NCBI GenBank assembly: GCA_030847615.1
Contig: JAUMIR010000012.1
Coordinates: forward strand, 978,501 to 1,042,500
Length of the DNA: 64,000 bases
Direction: 5' to 3'
Source of the DNA: Gambelia wislizenii
Taxonomy: Eukaryota; Chordata; Lepidosauria; Squamata; Crotaphytidae
Part shown: positions 55,240 through 64,000 of the stretch, in pieces
Layout of the letters: the number at the start of each line of letters is the position of its first letter
Numbering within the stretch: position 1 is the stretch's first letter
Position numbers and translations under genes: made by a program
Notes under the pieces: model-generated
What the model saw: only the letters and a program-made list of their open reading frames with translations
Databases searched by the model: none
Told to the model about the DNA's origin: nothing

Positions 55240-55485
55240 GCAAGGAAGACTCAGAGGTGGTTTTGCCATTGCCTTCCTCTGAAACAGAGCCTACAGCACC
55301 TGGGATTCCTTGGCAGTCCTTCTGGGTTTGGGGAAGAGTCTTCTTTTTGGACTGCCACTCCCAGAATCCCCCAGCCAGCTGGCTGGGGGATTCTGGGAGT
55401 GACAGTCCAAAAAGGCACCTTTTCCCATGCTCTGGAAGTTCAGCCAGGATCTGGTGCATTTTGGGTATTTAGGCCCTTCTGTGTA
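55240..55485 (-). mobile_element. 5S-type SINE carrying a foldback MITE
   Basis: It has the SINE block CTTCCTCTGAAACAGAGCCT and CACCTGGGATTCCTTGGCAG, then a perfect-looking palindrome centred at 55378/55379 (arms near 55335-55378 and 55379-55422), then CCAGGATCTGGTGCATTTTG and GGTATTTAGGC. Part of the 5S-like head is replaced by the insert. Confidence 0.8.
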
Positions 55486-55487
55486 TG

Positions 55488-55713
55488 TGTGTGCCTTCAA
55501 GTTGCCTGTCGACTAATGGCACTCCCGTAAATTTCACGGGGTTTTCTTAGCCAAGAAATTCTCAAGAGCTGGTTTTTCAGTTCCTTCCTCTGAAACAGAG
55601 CCTCTAGCACCTGGGATTCCTTGGTGGAATCCCATCCAAGGACTAACCAGGGCTGACCCTGCTTAGCATCCAAGGTCAGATGGGATCTGGTGCCCATAGG
55701 GTATTTAGGCCTC
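55488..55713 (-). mobile_element. 5S-derived SINE, near full length
   Basis: Reverse orientation. The tail (GTGCCTTCAAGTTGCCTGTC) is followed by the head, which in reverse reads GATGCTAAGCAGGGTCAGCC then TGGTTAGTCCTTGGATGGGA, closely like 5S rRNA. It ends GGGTATTTAGGCC. It lies directly after the composite copy. Confidence 0.88.
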
Positions 55714-56689
55714 TATAGCTATATAATACTCTATAGCTATAGCAGGAAGAGACTGGCTTTAAGGAGACATTACACCACAATGGAGACAATCTGCTTTACG
55801 CCAAGTGTATCTATCATAGAGTTACTCCCCACCACGTCCTGTGTCAAATGTTAAAAATGATGCCTTTCAGCTCACTCCTCTGTCCACAAACACACTGCAA
55901 ATAGCATTCGCAGCAAGAGAGCCCGGTCAGCACAATATGAAAGCACACAGGAAGTGTCTAGATCCCCTTTGACAGCGATGCAATTGGTTAGCCGGACACC
56001 CGCAAAGCCAGGTACCTTCCACCCAAAGGAAAGGCTCTGGGTTCAGGTCACACAGGCATGGAGGAAACATCTTCTCTTTTCCATGCTCTACAGGCAGATT
56101 CTGCAGTGTTATGTGTCACATTTTCTAGGCTGTGGCCTTTTAGTTCTTTCAGGGATACCTGATATCAAAGCAGGGCAGGAAAGTTCTTTTTCTTTCAACT
56201 GTTTTGGAGAAGGGGGGATTTTGCTACATCTAGTTTCTCAAGACAAATAAAGAAAACCCACCAACAAATCCCAGAAGAGCCCAATGTCCATAATAACCTA
56301 AGCATTTTCTACAAGCAACAGAGGTTAATTCAGGTAGAAAGTATGATGCTGTATGGATAAAAACAGGCCAAGAAATGGTGCAAATACAAGTCCTTTCATT
56401 GTCCCAATTGGAGCAGACCGGCTGAATTAACTGTTGAATGGGAACCAACATGTACGGTAGGTAAATCCCATTGATTAGAGTCTACTCGAGCTAGGACTGC
56501 CAACAGGACAGTTTGTGTGGAAATTTACCATTATGTGACAAAAAATGAGTGAAACTTGGGCTTGCACGATGGCACCTGCCTCATCACCTGATGGGTGGTA
56601 CTTTTTTAGACTGCAATAACCAGAATCCTCCACAGCCAGCAACTTTTTTCAAGCGTTGACCCCATTTCCTCAGAAACTATTAACTTTTA

Positions 56690-56880
56690 ATAATAATAAT
56701 AAAATGTATTTATATCCCGCCACTCTGCGAGCAATCGGGGCGGCTTACAACAAAATAGTACACAGTAAAAACAACTCAAAATCCCTTCCCCCCCTTAAAA
56801 CATTATTAAATTCATTATTAAATTATTATTAAATAATTTCCTTAAAACATTATTAAATTCATTTTCCACTAACCACAGAC
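56690..56880. repeat. TTTATATCCCGCC-type interspersed repeat
   Basis: An AAT triplet run is followed by GTATTTATATCCCGCCACTC and GGGGCGGCTTACAACAAAA, then a local duplication of the ACATTATTAAATTCATTAT stretch. Confidence 0.6.
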
Positions 56881-57149
56881 TTAACTCTGGTTTACTTGAA
56901 GCAAACACTCTTCAGACTGTGGCTCAAAAAGCCAATATGAATAATCCATGGTTATGATTGAACACTCACACACACAATCTTAACCAGGGTTAATTGAAAA
57001 TGGGATGTTTTAATAATCCTCTCCTTGCAGCCGCATTTAAGGAAGACACGGTCAGCACGTGAGCCGAGATTCATTCGCACAGTTTTAAGCCACCATTTAG
57101 CGTTACATCCAAGCAAGGCCAAATACTGAGGTAGAGGGAAGAGAACAGT

Positions 57150-57295
57150 GCAAAACCCGTTGGGGCCACTCTGTCAGTGTTACCTACCTCACGGGGTTGT
57201 TGTGGGGGTAAAACAACAGAGGAGAGTATTTGTAAACATATCACTGCTACCTTTCTCTCCAGGAGGACAGGGTATAAACACAGTTAATATAATTA
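57150..57295 (+). mobile_element. tRNA-head SINE tail portion
   Basis: It has CTACCTCACGGGGTTGTTGT and GGGGTAAAACAACAGAGGAG, the tail of the SINE type seen at 44462. The head is not recognisable. Confidence 0.5.
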
Positions 57296-58252
57296 GCGAG
57301 AAGCCCAGATAAAAGTGAAAATATTATCCAGGAATCAATTCATATAATGGATTTGGAGTTTTCTAGGATGAGCAGCCATGTTTTTCATATTCATATTCCA
57401 TTACAGTAATTGAGGGAATATGACACACAAATTCCACCTTGCTCTTCTGCAGAAAAAAATGATAAGGCAGGCACTTCTGATGTGGTCAAAGGGATTTCAT
57501 TATCTTTCTGAACAACAATTTTATTTGTATGATTGCTCCAGGTATAATTGCTAGGCACTGCAAGATTAATTGCTATGAAGCCTCCAGGACACTTATGCCA
57601 GGCATATAGGACTTTGAGGTTATGCATGTGGATATTAATTGGCAATATTATTTTTAAAAGAGGTAGTACAGTACTAGCTTAGCTGGTTATCACACCCCAG
57701 TCGTAGCATTGCAAGCTTCTAGCCCTCATGCTTACAGGGATAAGTTTTGAAAATGTGACAGCAATGGTTTCTATGGAGAGATACAACCTAGGGAGGGGAA
57801 AGCACTGAGAATAAACAGAAAAAGACAGAGCATATAAATGGTTTTGCAGTTTCCACATGTGTCAGGAGAACCTTCTGATTCCATCAAGGAAATCCAGGCT
57901 GTTATAATGAACTACCCAGTGGAAGCAAATACAGCAATGCTTTGATTAGGGTGATCAGCCAGAAGAGTAGAACCCCCCAAATGCCCTTTTAATTAAAGCA
58001 ACCAAAACACAACACAGATCAAGGAGAATCAGAGACCAAGTTTTGGCCTCTCTATCAGGCACTGGAGCAAAGCCAACAGCAAGACTGGAGTCTGTGTGCG
58101 GTATTCACTCAATTACTGCAACAGAACATGAAAGACATGGCTACTCATCTTGAAAATTAGGCACACTTGATTCTGCGCATTGTACCAGTGGAAAGCTATG
58201 AGGAAAGAAACTCAGCAGGGAGGGAACAGTACTTTTCAGTGAAACTATTAAG

Positions 58253-58253
<1 letters not shown>

Positions 58254-58285
<32 letters not shown>
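58254..58285. repeat. (CT)16 microsatellite
   Basis: A pure CT run of 32 bases in intron 1. Confidence 0.92.
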
Positions 58286-58288
<3 letters not shown>

Positions 58289-59632
58289 CACATCCAACAT
58301 TTCACTCAGCTTGATTTAATCTCTGTGTTGGTAATCCTGCAAGAACATGATTTTTTCCCCCATGACTAAGAACACCTCTACAATTTATTAAGATGTCATC
58401 AAATTTGGAATGGGCTAGCAGCTCAGTGATACAGAGCCTAGCGAACTCCCTTTTTTGGAATACAACTCCCAGAACCCCCCACCCTGCATCCACTATGCTA
58501 GATATCATTCCACACATATGACTTGGTCAGTTCTTGAACCTGGCACATTCTCCTCTGGCAGTGCTTAACACAGCCACGATCCAACGGAGACCATAGAGAG
58601 AGTGGACGTCAGAGGAGATGCTGGCCTGGGCCTAAACAGGGAACCCTTGCTTCAGGGCTGACTTCTGCTTATGCAAGAGTCACTTCCAAGCCATCTGGTC
58701 AAGTTACCAAGACGCCAAGGACAAGTTCCAACCTCTAGAAGGCCTTTCATTGAGTGGCACACCTTCTGCAGAAAAAGAAGAGAATGCAGCAGGCGGCAGC
58801 TTTACAAGGCGGGTGGGAGCTCCTCAAAGCTGCTGGTTCCTTACCAGGCCAAGAGAAAGAAAAAGGAGGGAGAGAGTGTGCGCTCAAGAAGGCAGCAGGT
58901 ACTTACTCCCAGGTAAGGGTGGGCATGGGCAGCAATACACAACCTAAGTAGCTTGTGTGCAAAGGAGCTAAATTCAAACATGAACAGGTAAGGGTACAAT
59001 TTAAAGCACCTTTTCTATGAAATAATGACAGGGATTATGAAGGGAGCCACATTTTTATGGCCCTTAGGTATAGGCCTGTTATATAAGCTTGTTTGTGAGT
59101 GCAGTGGTGTGCGCCAGATAAGATCAGCTTATACAACAATTGTAACCCTAAACCCCAAACCACAATAGGAATAGCCCAGAAACTACTTTTTCTTTTAAAA
59201 AAACAAATAAAGGTGTACATGAAATGCAAAAGCAGGTTCAAGTTTCTGCCATTCTGCAAGAGAGCAAACCAGACTTATGGCCAATTTAAAAATTTTAACA
59301 CAATGCCAATAGCAACAAGAGCTTCTGCCTCCCCTTCTCCCAACAATCTTATGCACAAGGAAGGGAAAATAAAACTCTCAAGTCCAGTTTTCCAAGTTCA
59401 GCCAAGGATTTGTCACAGAGCGGAATGCCAGCCACTCAGAGATGAAGATTCTCACAATAAAATATACCAGTAATATTATGACACCCTGTAGATTAGAAGG
59501 TTGTCCTTTCTTCTGTTTTATGAAAGCTTCTCAGCATTTACAAGTTGTCTGCTTTCTGCCTTGGGCTCACATGGTAATGAGGGTGTTCTGGGAAACAACC
59601 TAGGAGTATATGAACGTGTGTTGGCAAAGACT

Positions 59633-59975
59633 GAATCATAGAATCATAGAATTGCAGAGTTGGAAGAGACCACAAGGGCCATCCAGTCCAACCCCATTCT
59701 GCCACGCAGGAAATCACGATCAAAGCATCCCCGACAGATGGCCATCCAGCCTCTGTTTAAAGACCTCCAAGGAAGGAGACCCCACCACGCTCCGAGGGAG
59801 TGCGTTCCACTGCCGAACAGCTCTGACTGTCAAAAAGTTCCTCCTAATGTTGAGGTGGAATCTCTGTTCCTGGAGCTTGCATCCATTGCTCCGTGTTCCA
59901 GTCTCTGGAACAGCAGAAAACAAGCTTGCTCCATCCTCAACATGACACCCCTTCAAATACTGAAGATGCTTTGAA
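59633..59975 (-). mobile_element. CR1 LINE 3' portion with open ORF2 tail
   Basis: A reverse CR1 with the octamer end AATCATAGAATCATAG and the ORF2 C-terminus still open over about 80 codons (FHLNIRRNFLTVRAVRQWNA then LPRSVVGSPSLEVFKQRLDG), ending at a stop after SGML. It is nearly identical to the copy at 937-1108. Confidence 0.9.
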
Positions 59976-60121
59976 CCGGAGCATCTTGTTCCAAAGTGCC
60001 CATCTACCTCCATCAAAGAGGAGAAGAAAAGCAGAGATATTTTCCCACAGCACCTTCACTGTCATTGCCATCCTAGAGAATCTTGGAATTTGTAGTTTGG
60101 AGGGGCGCTTAGAACTCTCTA

Positions 60122-60277
60122 GACCAAAGCTCCTTAAACTGTGGGTCGTAACCCCATTTGGCATATATATAAAACCTATTTTATATAACTATATACCCGG
60201 GGTTGTGTAAAAATTTCTCGGGGGGGGGGGAAGGGATAGCGAGTGGAAAAAATTTAAGAAGCCCTGCTCTAGCCCAC
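60122..60277. mobile_element. hAT-like MITE
   Basis: CCAAAGCTCCTTAAACTGTG with GGGTCGTAACCCC at the left and TTTAAGAAGCCCTGCTCTAG at the right form an imperfect inverted end pair of a common vertebrate short element. Confidence 0.65.
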
Positions 60278-61454
60278 TCCTTCTTATGCTATGTGATGTG
60301 GGAGAGCGGCAATCCCCCCCTCCCACTATCTCCACCAATGTTTCAGGGACTGGCACCATATTAGTACCAATGTTTCTTTCATTCCTCAAAGCTCTGCAGC
60401 AACCACCAGCAGTACACAGCATACGGACTGGCACCAATCCACAGACCAATCCACCACCAATCCATCACTTTGAGTAGCACTGCTCTACCCCACTCCTCTG
60501 AACTACAGCACCAGAGCTCTCTGGCAGCTAATTCTAAGCACCTTTCATGAAACTACAAATCCTAGGAATCCATAGGAGGCAGCCACAGTGGTTAACATGG
60601 GATCAAAGCAGTGTTGCCAGGTTTTCAGAACAGCAATAAGGGACAGTTGAAATCCACAGTGGTTCAGGGCTGACAGTAGCTACTGACAAGACTGTGCACT
60701 ACCTAAATACCAAATAAAGGTACTGATTTCTCTGAAAAATTAGCATACTGTCCACATTCAGAAATGACATGATGCACATATTGCTGCTTTTATGAAGGGC
60801 CTAGATCCCAGAAAATAGGAATTTTTTTGCATCCTGTTCAGTCTACAGGAAAGGAAAAGCTTTCTAACACTCAAATAATGAGTGTTATTTATAATAAGCA
60901 ACTCCTGCCAGCCCTACATCAAAGCGTACTGCCTATTGTGGATACTCCCTTGATTTTGATAAAAAGAACTGGGGCCTACTCCACTGCAAAATTATAAAGC
61001 AATCCATTTAGACTATTTATTCAAAACGTTTGTATCCTTGCTCTCTAGGCACTCTCACACTCTCACAAGATGTCTCTAAATTAAGCTAAAACACAGTGGC
61101 TGCTATCCCATGCATGGTTAACTTGGAGCAACCTGCAATGAACTCAGCAAGACTGATTTCCAAATAAGCATGCTCGTAAAAACAAAACACAACTGCCCGC
61201 CACACACAATTCCAGGCTGGCTGGATCAGAAGCACAGAAAAACAGCTTTCAAAAACACCTCCCCACGCATGCTGACTCAGAAGTCTGTTCAGTGGAGCTC
61301 GGTCTCAGTTAAGGGTTTATAGGATGCCGGCTGAGCAGGGCCAATCCTGAGGATGTTTACTCAGAGCAAGCCCTGGCATGTATTCAGTAGGGAAATCTAT
61401 TACTTATTTGTTTCATATTTCTCCTTTCTTCCAGTACAGGACTCTAAGCAACAT

Positions 61455-61692
61455 GTTGTTCTTGTGTGGCTTCCAGTCATTTCTGACTTACGGCAATCTT
61501 AAGGCGAAACTATCATGAGCTTTTCTTGGCAAGATTTGTTCAGAGGGGTTTGCCCTTGCCTTCCTCTGAGGCTGAGAGAATGGGACTTACCCAAGGCCAC
61601 CCAGTGAGTTTCTGTGGCCAAGCAAAGGAGATTCGAACCCTGGCCTCCGGAGTCACAGCCCAACGCTCAAACCACTACACTGAGCTGGCTCT
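61455..61692 (-). mobile_element. Sauria SINE, full length
   Basis: Reverse: TTCTTGTGTGGCTTCCAGTC, GGCAAGATTTGTTCAGAGGG, CAAGGCCACCCAGTGAGTTT, GATTCGAACCCTGGCCTCCG, and CACTACACTGAGCTGGCTCT. The tRNA-like B-box GGTTCGAATC is intact, the best conserved head in the window. Confidence 0.92.
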
Positions 61693-62245
61693 AACACAGG
61701 ATGAGGGATTTTTACCTAGTCATTTTTTTCCTTTCCAGATTCCATATAATAATTAATGCAGATAATTATTACTTTCAAAGTTTTGTAAGCTATAGACCGC
61801 CAAAGACGAATAAGCATCCTGTAGTATGAAGAGGCTGGGAAATTGCTACACAGGCAGGTACATACAACACCTCAAAAGAGAGGTCAGGGTGAAATTCAGC
61901 ATGTGTGCACCTGAAAACAAATGGGTTCTCTCTCTCTGGCTTTTCTTCACAAACAAAGATTCAGGAGGGACTCATCCCGCACTTTCTGCAAGCGCGCTGA
62001 TGACTGAAAAGGTCAATCCGAGATAAACAGGTCCGGTTGCAGAAAGCACAGCAGAAGGTCTCCTTGGGTGATGTTTTTGGGTTGTGATTCTTTCTGCGTT
62101 GTCGTTTCTCTTCAAGACTTGTTCAGTGTGAGTTCTCAAATAAGGCTGCAGCATTGTGGATAGTGCGTATCCATGCCTCCTGATGTGAGGCCAGGGTGGA
62201 CCATTGTTGGTGATCAATTTGGCCGAGCCTGAGATGTTGTTTCAG

Positions 62246-62383
62246 GCCTTGGGTAAGTCCCATTCTCTCAGCCTCAGAGGAAAGCAAGGGCAAACCCCAT
62301 CTGAACAAATCTTGCCAAGAAAAGCTCATGATAGTTTCGCCTTAAGGTTGCCATTAGTCAGAAATGACTGGAAGGCACACAAA
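62246..62383 (+). mobile_element. Sauria SINE, 5'-truncated
   Basis: Plus-oriented: CCTTGGGTAAGTCCCATTCT, CTCAGCCTCAGAGGAAAGCA, AAATGACTGGAAGGCACACA. The tRNA-like head is missing. Confidence 0.85.
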
Positions 62384-62471
62384 TGGGTTACTTGACAGCC
62401 AAATACAACATGAGCCAACCTCCAGGACCAAAAGAGCCAAGCCCTGCAGAGCTGGCATGTTCAAGCCCTAA

Positions 62472-62864
62472 GATCATGGGGTTTTTTTGGCAAGATTTAC
62501 TCAGAGGGGGTTTGCTCTTGTCTTCCTCTGAGGCTGAGAAAGTGTGAGCTGCCCAGTGTGCTTCTATGGCAAAACAAGGATTCAAACCCTGAGTTGTGGT
62601 CCAATGCTCAAACCACTACGACCAGTCTACACTGCAGAAATAGAACAGTTTGACACCACTTTATCCACCATAGTTCTATCCTATGAAATCCCGGTATTTG
62701 TACTTTGGTGAGACACCAGAATTCTCTGATAGAAAAGGTTAAATACCCCCAAAACTGCAAATACCACAGTACCATAGGATAGAAGTGTGGCTGATAAAAT
62801 GATGTCAAACTGCTGTACTGTATTTCTGCAGTGTAGACAAGCCCTACAACACACTGGCTCTCCC
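62472..62864 (-). mobile_element. Sauria SINE interrupted by a MITE
   Basis: The reverse SINE runs from GGCAAGATTTACTCAGAGGG to CAATGCTCAAACCACTAC at 62619, is interrupted, then resumes TACAACACACTGGCTCTCC at 62845. Removing the insert and one TAC copy restores the expected head. Confidence 0.88.
62620..62844. mobile_element. Palindromic MITE inside the SINE
   Basis: A 225-bp element whose ends CAGTCTACACTGCAGAAATA and ATTTCTGCAGTGTAGACAAG are inverse, followed inward by ACAGTTTGACACCACTTTAT and its inverse. A TAC occurs on both flanks. Confidence 0.85.
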
Positions 62865-63282
62865 TAAAGCAAATAGTGACTACATTCTACTTGGGGGAAG
62901 AACATTATGCTGAGCTGGGATGCATCAACCAAAGGCCAGCTTTCTGTTTCCAACAGCAGCTGATCACATACCGCAGTGGGAACCCCATAAGCAGAACACA
63001 TGAGACAACAGCACCATGTCCTGCACATGTTGCCAACAACTGATATCAAGAACTCTTCTGCCTCTGATACTGGAGGCATTATACAGCCATCAAAAGGTGT
63101 TGTAGAAGCCAACAGACTAATAAGTTTTATTTGGCATAAGTTTTTGCAGGCTCTTCTGCCCACTTCCATCAGATCCATGTGATGGCGCATGAAAGCTGAT
63201 ACCAGTTCGACCAATTTAATCTTTAAGGAGCTACATCATTGTTTTTGGTGCAACAGACTATGTAGCCATTCTGACTGCTATT

Positions 63283-63600
63283 ACAGGTTGAGTCTCCCTT
63301 ATCTGGAATTCCGAAATATTCCAAAATTGTCCACATGGCTGAGATAGTGATATCTTTGCTTTCTGATGGTCCAGTGCACACGAACTTACGTTTCATGCAG
63401 AAAATCATTAAAATATTATGTATAAAATTACCTTCAGGCTATGTGTATAAGGTGTATATGAAACATAAATGAATTCAGTGTTTAGGCTTGGGTCCCAACT
63501 CCAAGATATCTAATTATGTATATGCAAGTATTCCAAAATCCAAAGTAATCCAAAATACCTTTGGTCCCAAGCATTTTGGATACAGGAAACTGAATCTTTA
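63283..63600. mobile_element. Tigger-like short element
   Basis: It starts CAGGTTGAGTCTCCCTTATC and ends CCCAAGCATTTTGGATACAG, with ATTCCAAAATTGTCCACATG and TGAAACATAAATGAATTCAG inside. I recall a near-identical short Tigger-group family from mammalian genomes. Confidence 0.7.
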
Positions 63601-63610
63601 CTACTATTAA

Positions 63611-63838
63611 TTGTTGTTGTTATATGTCTTCAAGTTGAATCTGACATATGGCAACCCTAAAGGATTTTGTTGGCAAAGTTTGTTCGGAGAGGGTTTGCCA
63701 TGGCCTCCTTCTGAGGCTGAGAGAGTGTGATATGCCCAAGGTCACCCAGTGGGTATCCATGTCCAAGTGGGGATTTGAACCCTGGTTTCCTGGAGTTAGT
63801 GGAATCCCCAGCTAAACCACTACACCACACTGCCTCTC
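63611..63838 (-). mobile_element. Sauria SINE
   Basis: Reverse: TTGTTGTTGTTATATGTCTT, GCCCAAGGTCACCCAGTGGG, GATTTGAACCCTGGTTTCCT, CACTACACCACACTGCCTCT. Immediately followed by a second copy. Confidence 0.9.
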
Positions 63839-63986
63839 AAGATTTATTCAGAGGAAGTTTGCTGCTCTTGGCTTCCTCTGAGGCTGAGAGAGTGGAACTT
63901 GCCCAAGGTCATCCAGAGGGCTTCCAGGGCTAGGCAGAGATTCAAACCTTGGTCTTGGGGGGCCCTAGTCCAACACTCACTGGCTC
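63839..63986 (-). mobile_element. Sauria SINE, second copy in tandem
   Basis: Reverse: AAGATTTATTCAGAGGAAGT, GAGGCTGAGAGAGTGGAACT, CCCTAGTCCAACACTCACTG. It begins at the point where the first copy ends and lacks the ACAAC tail on its left. Confidence 0.8.
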
Positions 63987-64000
63987 TGACAACAACAACA

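Noticed and set aside
55024..55530. 168-codon plus-strand open frame
   Set aside because: Runs through MITE and 5S-SINE sequence, so it is noncoding repeat.
55600..55713. 5S rRNA-like sequence
   Set aside because: Only the 5S-derived head of a SINE, mutated and joined to a Bov-B-like tail; not a 5S rRNA gene.
59720..60016. Open frame with RRNFLTVRAVRQWNALPR
   Set aside because: A real protein pattern, but it is the CR1 ORF2 tail, not a host gene.
61455..61692. tRNA-like head with GGTTCGAATC and an A-box-like end
   Set aside because: Part of a Sauria SINE; no acceptor stem or cloverleaf for a functional tRNA.

Overview
The window is vertebrate nuclear DNA, most likely from a squamate reptile (a lizard). 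Two things show this. One large intron-rich gene with canonical GT-AG introns occupies the minus strand, and it lies in a dense background of sauropsid repeats: CR1 LINE 3' ends, Sauria-type tRNA SINEs with a Bov-B-like ACAAC tail, SINEs with a 5S-rRNA-derived head, and many palindromic or TA-flanked MITEs. I cannot name the species.

The gene is ABCC1, which encodes multidrug resistance-associated protein 1 (MRP1), read right to left. Thirty coding exons are recognisable between 48801 and 5550. By comparison with the human protein as I remember it, they match human exons 2 to 31. They sum to 4527 bp in one open frame: 1508 codons plus a TGA stop. Only exon 1, the short exon carrying the start codon and the first ~16 residues in human, is missing. 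It should lie beyond position 64000, so intron 1 is longer than 15.2 kb. Exons 2-5 encode the TMD0 helices, 6-8 the L0 linker, 8-13 the first membrane domain, 14-19 the first nucleotide-binding domain (NBD1), 19-21 the linker, 22-26 the second membrane domain, and 27-31 NBD2. All Walker A, signature, Walker B and H-loop motifs are present, so this looks like a working transporter gene. The 3' UTR runs to about 4430 and has two AATAAA signals.

Region by region: 1-4430 is downstream intergenic DNA with CR1 and MITE copies and no recognised gene; 4430-48801 is the ABCC1 body; 48802-64000 is intron 1, rich in SINEs, MITEs and one good CR1 3' end. I found no second protein gene, CRISPR array, functional tRNA gene or novel gene system. 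The points worth a second look are lineage-specific features of the transporter (a Gln where human MRP1 has Glu1089, loss of one TMD0 glycosylation site, two NAGNAG tandem acceptors) and several informative transposon nests, including a composite 5S-SINE/foldback unit and a MITE inserted into its own relative.
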